From assembly GCF_026151205.1 (NCBI RefSeq), contig NC_087080.1, forward strand, positions 64,001 through 122,311: 58,311 nucleotides of DNA, in the 5' to 3' direction. A program made the translations under genes and the position numbers. The notes under the pieces were generated by a model, which was given only the letters and a program-made list of their open reading frames with translations, was not told the origin of the DNA and searched no databases. Positions 1 through 11,400 of the stretch are shown here, one piece after another; positions within the stretch are counted from its first letter, which is position 1, and each line of letters begins with the position of its first letter. Source of the stretch: Bolinopsis microptera. Its lineage: Eukaryota > Ctenophora > Tentaculata > Lobata > Bolinopsidae.

Positions 1-2415
1 GCTACCCAGCTACTCAGCTACCCGGCTACCCAGCTACCCAGCTACCCAGCTACCTAGCTACCCAGCTACCCAGCTACCCAACTACCTAGCTACCCAGCTA
101 CCCAGCTACCCAGCTACCCAGCTACCCGGCTACCCAGCTACCCAGCTACCCAGCTACCCAACTACCCAGCTACCCAGCTACCCAGCTACCCAGCTACCCA
201 GCTACCCAGCTACCCAGCTACCCAGCTACCCAGCTACCCAGCTACCCAGCTACCCAGCTACCCAGCTACCCAGCTACCCAGCTACCCAGCTACCCAGCTA
301 CCCAGCTACCCAGCTACCCAGCTACCCAGTTACCCAGCTACCCAGCTACCCAGCTACCCAGCTACCCAGCTACCCAGCTACCTAGCTACCCAGCTACCCA
401 GCTACCTAGCTACCCGGCTACCCAGCTACCCGGCTACCCAGCTACCCAGCTACCCAGCTACCCAGCTACCCAGCTACCCGGCTACCCAGCTACCCAGTTA
501 CCCAGCTACCCAGCTACCCAGCTACCCAGCTACCCAGCTACCCAGCTACCCAGCTACCCGGCTACCCAGCTACCCAGCTACCCAGCTACCCAGCTACCCA
601 GCTACCCAGATACCCAGCTACCCAGCTACCCAGCTACCCAGCTACCCAGCTACCTAGCTACCCGGCTACCCAGCTACCCAGTTACCCGGCTACCCGGCTA
701 CCCAACTACCCAGCTACCCGGCTACCCAGCTACCCAGCTACCCGGCTACCCAGCTACCCAGCTACCTAGGTACCCGGCTACCCAGCTACCCGGCTACCGA
801 GCTACGCATTTACCCAGCTACCCAGCTACCCAGCTACCCAGCTACCCAGCTACCTAGCTACCCGGCTACCCAGCTACCCAGCTACCCGGCTACACAGCTA
901 CCCGGCTACCCAGCTACCCAGCTACCCAGCTACCCAGCTACCCGACTACCCAGCTACCCGGCTACCCAGCTACCAAGCTACCCAGCTACCCAGCTACCCA
1001 GCTACCCAGCTACCCAGTTACCCAGCTACCCAGCTACCCAGCTACCCAGCTACCCAGCTACCCGGCTACCCAGCTACCCAGCTACCCAGCTACCCGGCTA
1101 CCCAGCTACCCAGCTACCCGGCTACCCGGCTACCCGGCTACCCAGCTACCCAGCTACCCAGCTACCTAGCTACCCGGCTACCCGGCTACCCAGCTACCCA
1201 GCTACCCAGCTACCTAGCTACCCAGCTACCCAGCTACCCAGCTACCCGGCTACCTAGCTACCCAGCTACCCAGCTACCCAGTTACCCAGCTACCCAGCTA
1301 CCCAGCTACCCAGCTACCCAGCTACCCAGCTACCCAGCTACCCAGTTACCCAGCTACCCAGCTACCCAGCTACCCAGCTACCCAGCTACCCAGCTACCCA
1401 GCTACCCGGCTACCCAGCTACCCAGCTACCCAGCTACCCAGCTACCTAGCTACCCAGTTACCCAGCTACCCAGCTACCCAGCTACCCAGCTACCCAGCTA
1501 CCTAGCTACCCGGCTACCCAGCTACCCAGTTACCCGGCTACCCGGCTACCCAACTACCCAGCTACCCGGCTACCCAGCTACCCAGCTACCCGGCTACCCA
1601 GCTACCCAGCTACCTCGGTACCCGGCTACCCAGCTACCCAGTTACCCGGCTACCCGGCTACCCAGCTACCCAGCTACCCAGCTACCCAGTTACCCAGCTA
1701 CCCAGCTACCCAGCTACCCGGCTACCCAGCTACCCAGCTACCCGGCTACCCAACTACCCAGCTACCCAACCACCCAGCTACCCAGCTACCCAGCTACCCA
1801 GCTACCCAGCTACCCAGCTACCCGGCTACCCAGCTACCCAGCTACCCGGCTACCCAGCTACCCAGCTACCCGGCTACCCGGCTACCTAGCTACCCAGCTA
1901 CCCGGCTACCCAGCTACCCGGCTACCCGGCTACCCAGCTACCCAGCTACCCGGCTACCCGGCTACCCAGCTACCCAGCTACCCAGCTACCCGGCTACCCA
2001 GCTACCCAGCTACCCGGCTACCCAGCTACCCGGCTACCCAGCTACCCAGCTACCCAGCTACCAAGCTACCCGGCTACCCAGCTACCCAGCTACCAAGCTA
2101 CCCGGCTACCGAGCTACGCATTTACCCAGCTACCCAGCTACCCAGCTACCCGGCTACCCAGCTACCTAGCTACCCGGCTACCCAGCTACCCAGCTACCCG
2201 GCTACACAGCTACCCGGCTACCCAGCTACCCAGCTACCCAGCTACCCAGCTACCCGACTACCCAGCTACCCGGCTACCCAGCTACCTAGCTACCCGGCTA
2301 CCCAGCTACCCGGTTACCCGGCTACCAAGCTACCCAGCTACCCAGCTACCCGGCTACCCAGCTACCCAGCTACCCAGCTACCCGGCTACCTAGCTACCCG
2401 AATACCTAGCTACCC
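1..2415. repeat. 8-bp satellite GCTACCCA, about 300 copies
   Basis: Tandem array of the 8-mer GCTACCCA with frequent GCTACCCG, GCTACCTA and GTTACCCA variants. It starts at the window edge, so its true left end is outside. A rare variant block (GAGCTACGCATTTACCC) occurs near 797 and again near 2109, about 1.31 kb apart, showing that larger blocks have been duplicated. The complementary strand reads GGGTAGCT repeatedly: G-triplets with 5-nt loops. Confidence 0.97.
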
Positions 2416-2756
2416 TGACAGCTGATTGTAAAGTGATTAATCACCATCCATCGTTGAAATGTATAAAGCTATATTTGTTCGAAAATGAGTGCTGAGTAAC
2501 ACATTTTGAGATGTCGAGCAGTAAGTATAATGATTCCATTTTGAAAATCCAAATGGTATGCATTTTGAGTAAGAGGACACCAGATTTCTTTGGTGAGTAG
2601 ATACACAATGCTTTAAGAAGGTCATATGATCAATGATCATATGACCTTCCTTAAGCATTGTGTATATATACATATGCTGTGAACCGGAGCCTTGTTGCTA
2701 TAGTGTTTTTTAAATCTTAGGTTTGGGTAAATTTTGATATATAGTAGAAGCTCTTA
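2416..2756. other. AT-rich spacer with a long hairpin
   Basis: Non-coding spacer between two minisatellites. No supported gene. It contains the inverted repeat annotated at 2601-2666. Confidence 0.7.
2601..2666. repeat. Near-perfect palindrome (hairpin), arms about 31 bp
   Basis: The left arm begins ATACACAATGCTTTAAG and the right arm ends CTTAAGCATTGTGTAT. The centre is TGATCAATGATCA. The arms match at nearly all positions with only a CTTTAAG/CTTAAGG wobble, so a stable stem-loop or cruciform is possible. It may be a tiny inverted-repeat element; no flanking duplication was identified. Confidence 0.85.
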
Positions 2757-3852
2757 CCTAGAGTACCTACCTAGAGTACCTACCTAGAGTACCTACCTAG
2801 AGTACCTACCTAGAGTACCTCCCTAGAGTACTTACCTAGAGTACCTACCTAGAGTACTTACCTAGAGTACCTACCTAGTGTACCTACCTAGAGTACCTAC
2901 CTAGAGTACCTACCTAGAGTAACTACCTAGAGTACCTACCTAGAATACCTACCTAGAGTACCTACCTAGAGTACCTACCTAGAGTACCTACCTAGAGTAC
3001 CTACCTAGTGTACCTACCTAGAGTACCTACCTAGAGTACCTACCTAGAGTAACTACCTAGAGTACCTACCTAGAGTATCTACCTAGAGTATCTAACTAGA
3101 GTACCTACCTAGAGTACCTACCTAGAGTACCTACCTAGAGTACTTACCTAGAGTACCTACCTAGAGTACCTACCTAGAGTACCTACCTAGAGTACCTACC
3201 TAGTGTACCTACCTAGAGTACCTACCTAGAGTATCTACCTAGAGTACCTACCTAGTGTACCTACCTAGAGTACCTACCTAGAGTACCTACCTAGAGTACC
3301 TACCTAGAGTACCTACCTAGAGTACCTACCTAGAGTACCTACCTAGAGTACCTACCTAGAGTATCTAACTAGAGTACCTACCTAGAGTACCTACCTAGAG
3401 TACCTACCTAGAGTACCTACCTAGAGTACCTACCTAGAGTACCTACTTAGAGTACCTACCTAGAGTACCTACCTAGAGTATCTAACTAGAGTACCTACCT
3501 AGAGTACCTACCTAGAGTACCTACCTAGAGTACCTACCTAGAGTACCTACCTAGAGTACCTACCTAGAGTACCTACCTAGAGTACCTACCTAGAGTACCT
3601 ACCTAGAGTACCTCCCTAGAGTACCTACCTTGAGTACCTACCTAGAGTACCTACCTAGAGTACTTACCTAGAGTACCTACCTAGAGTACCTACCTAGAGT
3701 ACTTATCTAGAGTACCTACCTAGAGTACCTACCTAGAGTACCTACCTAGAGTACCTACCTAGAGTACCTACCTAGAGTACCTCCCTAGAGTACCTACCTA
3801 GAGTACCTACCTAGATTACCTACCTAGAGTACCTTCCTAGCGTACCTAGAGT
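2757..3852. repeat. 13-bp minisatellite AGAGTACCTACCT, about 84 copies
   Basis: Tandem 13-mer with sporadic point variants (AGTGTACCTACCT, AGAGTATCTAACT, AGAGTACTTACCT). Some variant combinations recur in the same order, indicating duplication of multi-unit blocks. The array ends in degenerate units near 3850. Confidence 0.97.
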
Positions 3853-4950
3853 ACTGACTAAAATATTAACATTACGACAGTTTTTGACCTTAACGGCCAA
3901 CCTGACCTCTATTGATATATTTCTATGTGTTTATCATTAAATTGATCGTAATTTAATAATTAATCACTAATTGCTTATTTGAACGCGTTTGTGCAGTGTA
4001 AAATGTCATTTGCAGGTTAATTCAGTACTCTATAAAACAAAGCAAAACAAGAAGAAAAGGACTACTAAAGAGCTTAAGGTTATTATAAAAACTATATTTT
4101 ACTTTTTCATCGTTGATGGTAACTAACTGTGTGAAAACTGATAAGTACCTATTTGACTTAAAAAGATTTAATGGTCTATTGTTCATTTTGACCATGACCA
4201 CAGCTGGAAAAATAACTAAAATATTTCAGGATCATTTCACGTGAGATTGTCAAGAAACAAGCTGGTTTTATTCTCAAGCAGCTCAAAAATCTGTTCTGAA
4301 CACAAGGTAATCCAACAACAAAAAACTTTAAATTAACCTAGTCTCCTTATATTTTAGCATGTTAGTTAAAAATCTTCATAAAATTCATGTTTATATACGG
4401 CAAATGCTGAAAACGAAAAAATGATTTACCAAATACTGGCTAGGTATCGGCGAAAAAGTGCCTCAATCACATAATATGACCATATAATATTAATAAGGAA
4501 GTTGGTCTAATTTTCCGTTAGAATTAAGGTATTAGCATATGCTTCGGTTAGAGATTGGGTTAGGGTTGGCATCAGTGTCATGTAGAAAGTTGGGGTTTTG
4601 CTGAGCTTCCATTTGTTTGACAATTCAAATTAATATTATAAGAGCTGGACGAGAAATTCGTTCGGGCAATCAATGCTGTCGTTCATCTCATATTGGTAAG
4701 GGTCTGCGTTCAGGTTAAGGGCGTAAAAATGAATCGTGTTCTGGTTTTTTTTTACATATTTGATAAATTTACAGATCTAGCTTAAAATTTATGCAAAATT
4801 AAATAATCTTCGTTTGTTGAAAATTATGTCATTACCCCTGTTGCCCCTCTGTTGCCCCTCTCCAAATTAAAGTACTTATTATTGCTGCAGTGTACGTTCT
4901 ATAAATTAAAAAAATCAATATCACTATGATAATACCAGGCAACAGTTAAA
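3853..4950. other. AT-rich non-coding DNA
   Basis: No open frame, splice-bounded exon, RNA gene or clear mobile-element domain was recognised here. It separates the 13-bp and 42-bp arrays. Confidence 0.6.
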
Positions 4951-6050
4951 TAGTGGGTCTGGCAACCAGAATGGTGAGTCTTCGCCCTAGAAGAGTGGGT
5001 CTGGCAAACAGAATGGTGGGTCTGCACTCTAGAAGAGTGGGTGTGGCAACCAGAATGGTGGGTCTGCAATCTAGAAGAGTGGATCTGGCAACCAGAATTG
5101 TGGGCCTGGACTCTAGAATAGTGGGTCTGGCAACCAGAATGGTGGGTCTACACTCTGGAATAGTGGGTCTGGCAACCAGAATGGCGGGTCTTCGCCGTAG
5201 AAGAGTGGGTCTGGCAATCAGAATGGTGGGTCTGCAATCTAGAAGAGTGGATCTGGCAACCAGAATTGGGGGTCTATAAACTAGAATATAGGAGATATGG
5301 CAACCAGAATGGTGGGTCTGGACTCTAGAATAGTGAGTCTGGCAACCAGAATGGTGGGTCTGCAGACTAGAATAGTGGGTCTTCACTCTAGAAGAGTGGG
5401 TCTGGCAACCAGAATTGGAGGTCTATAAACTAGAATATAGGAGATATGGCAACCAGAATTGTGGGTCTGGACTCTAGAAGAGTGGGTCTGGCAACCAGAA
5501 TTCGGGGTCTATAAACTAGAATATAGGAGATATGGCAACCAGAATGGTGGGTCTGGACTCTAGAATAGTGAGTCTGGCAACCAGAATGGTGGGTCTGCAG
5601 ACTAGAATAGTGGGTCTTCACTCTAGAAGAGTGGGTCTGGCAATCAGAATGGTGGGTCTGCAATCTAGAAGAGTGGGTCTGGCAACCAGAATTGGAGGTC
5701 TATAAATTAGAATATAGGAGATATGGCAACCAGAATTGTGGGCCTGGACTCTAGAATAGTGGGTCTGGCAACCAGAATGGTGGGTCTACACTCTGGAATA
5801 GTGGGTCTGGCAACCAGAATGGCGGGTCTTCGCCGTAGAAGAGTGGGTCTGGCAATCAGAATGGTGGGTCTGCAATCTGGAAGAGTGGATCTGGCAACCA
5901 GAATTGAGGGTCTATAAATTAGAATATAGGAGATATGGCAACCAGAATGGTGGGTCTAGCAACCCGGATGATGGGTCTTCACTCTAAGACTCTAGAATGG
6001 TGGGCTGCATTCTAGAATAGTGGGTCTTCACTCTAGAAGATTGGGTCTGG
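4951..6050. repeat. Dimeric 42-bp minisatellite (two 21-bp halves)
   Basis: Two related 21-mers alternate: one starts GGGTCTGGCAACCAGAAT, the other GGGTCTGCAATCTAGAAG. A third, diverged module (GGTCTATAAACTAGAATATA) recurs at 5269, 5429, 5507, 5697 and 5909, so the array has a higher-order structure. Because 21 and 42 are multiples of three, open frames appear on both strands. Their simple, periodic translations argue against coding. Confidence 0.95.
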
Positions 6051-6056
6051 CTGCAG

Positions 6057-6082
6057 CCCCCCCCCCCCCCCCCCCCCCCCCC
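6057..6082. repeat. Poly-C tract (26 C)
   Basis: Uninterrupted run of about 26 C directly after the 42-bp array. Its length is likely to vary or be mis-called. Confidence 0.9.
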
Positions 6083-8344
6083 GGAAAAATTGAACCCCAG
6101 AAAAAAAACAAGCCCTCGAGTCCCCACGGTTGCCTGGTAACTGGGCTGTGTTTATGACTGCAGTCTGTACTGTTTAAACGGCAGGCAATTGACTTCAGCA
6201 TTTCGTAAATTATTCCCAAATCCCACTATACACTATACTTATTGTAACTTTGGACCCCCAACTTTGTATTATTATGATGTCTGATTATTGCTGTCCTAAA
6301 AATTTCTTTAATGCCAAATGTTGTCTAAAACACCCTATTTCTCAAAATTTTTCCGGACCCCGCTTGGGGCTGCGCCCCCAGACCTCTGTCGCAGCTTGCT
6401 CGCTGGGCAGCTGGGTTGGACGCGTCGGCTCGCTTCGCTCGCCGTGGGCCCCCTCAAAGAAAAATCCTGGCTACGTGCCTGTGTTTGTTTTAAAAAGTTG
6501 TTTTCATTATTTTAGAGTTTTCATTGTACTACAACTTCTGTACATCTTGTAGTTGTACACTTTCATAACTTAATAAATAAACGAAATTGATTGATTGATT
6601 GAAATTCAATGTTTTAATTATAATTTCGGTTATTTGGAATCGAAAAAATTAATCTATAAGTATAAATGAATAACGGAATCTTCATTATGAAGTTACGAGA
6701 TGATAACATAATTGGGGGGCAAAGTGGGGGATCACAAAAGTACCGCAAGTGTATAAGGCTGGGGGCTCATAATGCGCAAAATTTGGCCGCTGTCGAGTGG
6801 GTCTGCCTAAAATTCACAGATCTAGCTATGGGTCTGGGACATATGTAAAAAAAACTTAGAATTGACCCGTAAAGTATTTCAAGTGGTTATACAAGGTAAC
6901 AGAATCAGCACGACCGTTTTTAAGACACCAGCACTGATGAGGATATTGGAGTGTTAAATTTAGGCTTGATGTTGCACTAAGTCTTTTATTTTGTGTTCGA
7001 TAGACTCGGCCTGGCTCAACTGCATTATACTTATAGAGCGAAAAACTATCTTTCCATTCCTATAACTCATCTTATATAGTTAAACCTCATATACGTACTG
7101 TTATCAATCTACCTTTTTAATTGTTCGTATTGCGTCCAAAAATACACCTACTCAGATCAATTTCATACCCAAAGGGCCTTTACACAAGAATTTTCTTAAA
7201 ATTTGGGCGAGCGATTTAGTAGGACTAGGAGCGATTGATTCGTGATAAAAGGGACAGGTACAATATTCCGTATTACTATTAGTATTATTACGACCTGTTT
7301 CTGACCGTACATTTTCTTGTATGATTTTATCTTTAAAAGTTTAAAGTTTCTTTTCGAGTATGACTATGAGTGTTGTGCCTTATAACCTGCCTACCTAGCT
7401 CATAGGGTTCTTCCAACCTGTACACCGGACACCCGCTAGCTAAAAGTTTTTTTCGAGGAAATTGAAAATCTATTATGTTACATAGTTTTTTGTTATCATC
7501 TATGATCTAGGCTCTAGCTCCGTAACATAAATTGTATGGATTTTTATTTGCCAATGATGACAAAGGTTTAAGTATTGTCTAATCTATACTTGTTACTGCA
7601 TCAAAAAACATCAATGACAACCAAAGTTATGGATAGTCATAGCGTAATTGTAATGTGAGCTAGTTATGACGTAGTTATGACGCACTTATGAGGCAGGTTA
7701 TAAAGCACAGCGACGCGCGTTGCTAACCTGTGTTGTACTGTGGTTGCTCGCGCACGTGTAATCTCTTGATGTTGCTACGCAACGACGTAGTTAACCTTTA
7801 AATTATCAGTGTTTTTTCGAGTTTAAAATATTATATACTTATAGATATACCAAAGTTCTAAATAACAGATAGTGTAAACACAACGCTGCTATCCATTCTT
7901 TCTCTAAAGAAACAGAATTATAAAACTTGCATTCTGTGCCAATTTGCTCTGTCAAAGCAATATTCTTAAGATGAATAATAAATTACGACAACTTAAGTCG
8001 CGCTTTATCGACGAGAAAAAACGCTTGGGCCTCCGGCGTCCAATTTATGTCCGCTCAAACAAAATCCGATAAGGTAGCTCCGTTTTACGCCCATGCTATG
8101 AGTATGACTTTTCATAACTTTGGTTAATGTGATCTATATTTTTGATGTGGTGAAAAGTATCGCTTAGAAAATACTTGAAACTTTGTTGTCATTGTCAATT
8201 GTCAAATAACATCCACACTTTCTACAGTGCGGAGCTAAATGAAGAGAAATTAAAACATAACTGATTTTAAATATCTTCGAGTAAAGCTGTCGACTGGCGC
8301 ATTTCTAATCTTATAAATGTGAAAACTTTTTATAATACATTTCA
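6083..8344. other. Intergenic DNA with a GC-rich patch near 6350-6480
   Basis: No convincing gene. 6350-6480 is a GC-rich island in an AT-rich setting, ending in CCTGGCTACGTGCCTG and followed by a short GATT repeat near 6588. It looks like the tail of a dispersed repeat, by inference only. Upstream exons of the 8402 gene could lie here but could not be defined. Confidence 0.5.
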
Positions 8345-8401
8345 GTCGAAGATAAGAACAGTCTGATAAGAATAGACAATCCAGAGCAAGAACCAGGTAA
8401 G
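8345..8401 (+). other. Possible 5' extension or exon start of the ARM-repeat gene
   Basis: TTTCAG at 8339-8344 follows a T-rich stretch and looks like a 3' splice site. The 57 bases after it are open in the same frame as the ATG at 8402. CCAG|GTAAGA at 8393-8402 also resembles a 5' splice site, so an alternative reading is a small exon 8345-8396 spliced elsewhere. Transcript data would decide. Confidence 0.4.
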
Positions 8402-11400
8402 ATGATTACTATAAATAGTAAACTTGGTACAAAAGAGGAAATATCTTCTCTCGCTACCAAACTTCGCTCAGTTCCTGATGATAAAGACGACACAGTATGC
8501 CCAGATGTGGTAAAGAAGCTGAAACAAACTGAGTTTTACAGTGTGGTTGTTGATTTGTATAAGAGTAATGAGGAGTTGCAATTTAAAAGAGATGCAACTT
8601 TCTTATTGAGAAGGGTCGGATACTACGGTGATAAGGAAGATTTAAAGGAGCTAGTTCATAGAGGTATAGTGAGGCTCATCCTTACAGACTGTGTTTACTC
8701 AACAGATGCAGATCTCATAACAAACGTAGTAACAGTCTTAAGAGATGTATGTTCCAATCATAACAGGGTTCTTTTGTCAGACATTGCTGAGGAGGGTCTT
8801 TATGATAAAGTGATATACCTGCTGGAGACCTGGAAAAGTAACGATGATATAGCTGAGAGAATACTTTTCATGATCAACACGATATGTTCTTATGAGATGT
8901 CACTAGGTGAAGATATTGTTTCATTAAACCAGCCTAGATTTGTTGATATACTGAGAAATAAACATCAACTTCTTAGAGAAATAATAAGTTCGGACACAAG
9001 CTGTAAAGTAACTGCTGCGATACTGTTATTCAAATACCTGGGCAGTATTGAAAAAAGTGAGCTATTACAACTGTTAATACCACCGACAAATAAAATGTTC
9101 ACTGAGGGCGGTATTGTAAAGCTAGCTAGTAACATAAAAGCGATACCTGATAAAGAAGACGAATTTGGAAAACAAGTAATCAGAGAGGTTGTTTCAGCTG
9201 ACTTTATCAGCAAGTTTAGTGAACAGTACGACAGTAATACTAAGGAGGTGTATCGTAGAAACCTGACATATGTGCTGAGAAGAGTAGCTTCTCTAGGAGA
9301 TAAAGCTGTAAGAAGCTCACTGGTTAAAAGTGGTGTAATAAAACATTTGATAACAACATGGGAACATTGCACTGACAGTGAGGTTATGTGCAATATATCA
9401 GCTACTCTAAGTAGTTTTGTTTACGATAACGGTGATATCTCACATGTAGACCACCTTGTTGAGGAGGGAGTGCTAACCCTTATATCTAAACTACTACAGA
9501 AGTGGAGTGAAGATGACACGGTGATGGTTACGTTACTTGTAACTTTAGAGAACATTACCTGTTATAGGAAAGATATCGAGGAGTTAATAGCTAACAGTAC
9601 AGAGTACGGAAATATACCTCTACTCCTACAAGGGTTATTAGAAACAGCTTCCAGTGACAGTGTTATTGTGCAGACTATTAAGGTTATCAGGAATTTAGTA
9701 GTGGGGATTGATGTACTTCACACAGTGTTTCTACACGCAAGCTTCTTTACCACAGCTTTCCGACACCTGCAATCAACTACACTAAACAGTAATAGTAAGG
9801 AGTACCTACTGTGTGGTATAATATGTACATTAGCAAACACCAATACTGATAAAATGAAAGATCTTCTGATTCCTTACTCTCAACCACTGAAAGAATTAGC
9901 CAAGACGGGGAGTGATAGTGTGTTAAGTGTAAATGCTGCAATACTGTTAAATAAATACCTGGACAGTATTGAGGAAAGTGAGCTATTACAACTGTTAATA
10001 CCACCGACAAATGAAATGTTCACTGAGGGAGGTATTGTAAAGCTAGCTAGTATCATAAAAGCGATACCTTATGAAGAAGAAGAATTTGGAAAACAAGTAA
10101 TCAGAGAGGTTGTTTCAGCTGACTTTATCAGCAAGTTTATTGAACAGTACGACAGTAATACTAAGGAGGTGTATCGTAGAAACCTGACATATGTGCTGAG
10201 AAGAGTAGCTTCTCTAGGAGATAAAGCTGTAAGAAGCTCACTGGTTAAAAGTGGTGTAATAAAACATTTGATAACAACATGGGAACATTGCACTGACAGT
10301 GAGGTTATGTGCAATATATCAGCTACTCTAAGTAGTTTTGTTTACGATAACGGTGATATCTCACATGTAGACCACCTTGTTGAGGAGGGAGTGCTAACCC
10401 TTATATCTAAACTACTACAGAAGTGGAGTGAAGATGACACGGTGATGGTTACGTTACTTGTAACTTTAGAGAACATTACCTGTTATAGGAAAGATATCGA
10501 GGAGTTAATAGCTAACAGTACAGAGTACGGAAATATACCTCTACTCCTACAAGGGTTATTAGAAACAGCTTCCAGTGACAGTGTTATTGTGCAGACTATT
10601 AAGGTTATCAGGAATTTAGTAGTGGGGATTGATGTACTTCACACAGTGTTTCTACACGCAAGCTTCTTTACCACAGCTTTCCGACACCTGCAATCAATTA
10701 CACTAAACACTGATAGTAAGCAGTACCTACTGTGTGGTATCATATGTACATTAGCAAACAAGAATACTGATAAAATGAAAGCTCTTCTGATTCCTTACTC
10801 TCAACCACTGAAAGAATTAGCCAAGATAGGGAGTGATAGTGTGTTAAGTGTAAATGCTGCGATACTGTTAAATAAATACCTGGACAGTATTGAGGAAAGT
10901 GAGCTATTACAACTGTTAATACCACCGACAAATGAAATGTTCACTGAGGGAGGTATTGTAAAGCTAGCTAGTATCATAAAAGCGATACCTTATGAAGAAG
11001 AAGAATTTGGAAAACAAGTAATCAGAGAGGTTGTTTCAGCTGACTTTATCAGCAAGTTTAGTGAACAGTACGACAGTAATACTGAGGAGGTGTATCGTAG
11101 AAACCTGACATATGTGCTGAGAAGAGTAGCTTATCTAGGAGATACAGCTGTAATAAGCTCACTGGTTAAAAGTGGTGTAATAAAACATTTAATAACAACA
11201 TGGGAACATTGCACTGACAGTGAGGTTATGTTCAATATATCAGTTACTCTACAGAACATTGCATACGATAACGGTGATCTCTCACATGTTGACCACCTTG
11301 TTGAGGAGGGAGTTCTAACCATTATATCTAAACAACTACAGAAGTGGAGTGAAGATGACACTGTGATGGTTACGTTACTTGGAACTTTACAGTACATTAC

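Noticed and set aside
1-2415. Telomere
   Set aside because: The unit is 8 bp (GGGTAGCT on one strand), not TTAGGG-like, is variable, and is followed inward by other arrays rather than capping a terminus.
4946-5917. Open frames in the 42-bp array
   Set aside because: Periodic translations on both strands from a unit divisible by three, with no initiation context or splice support.
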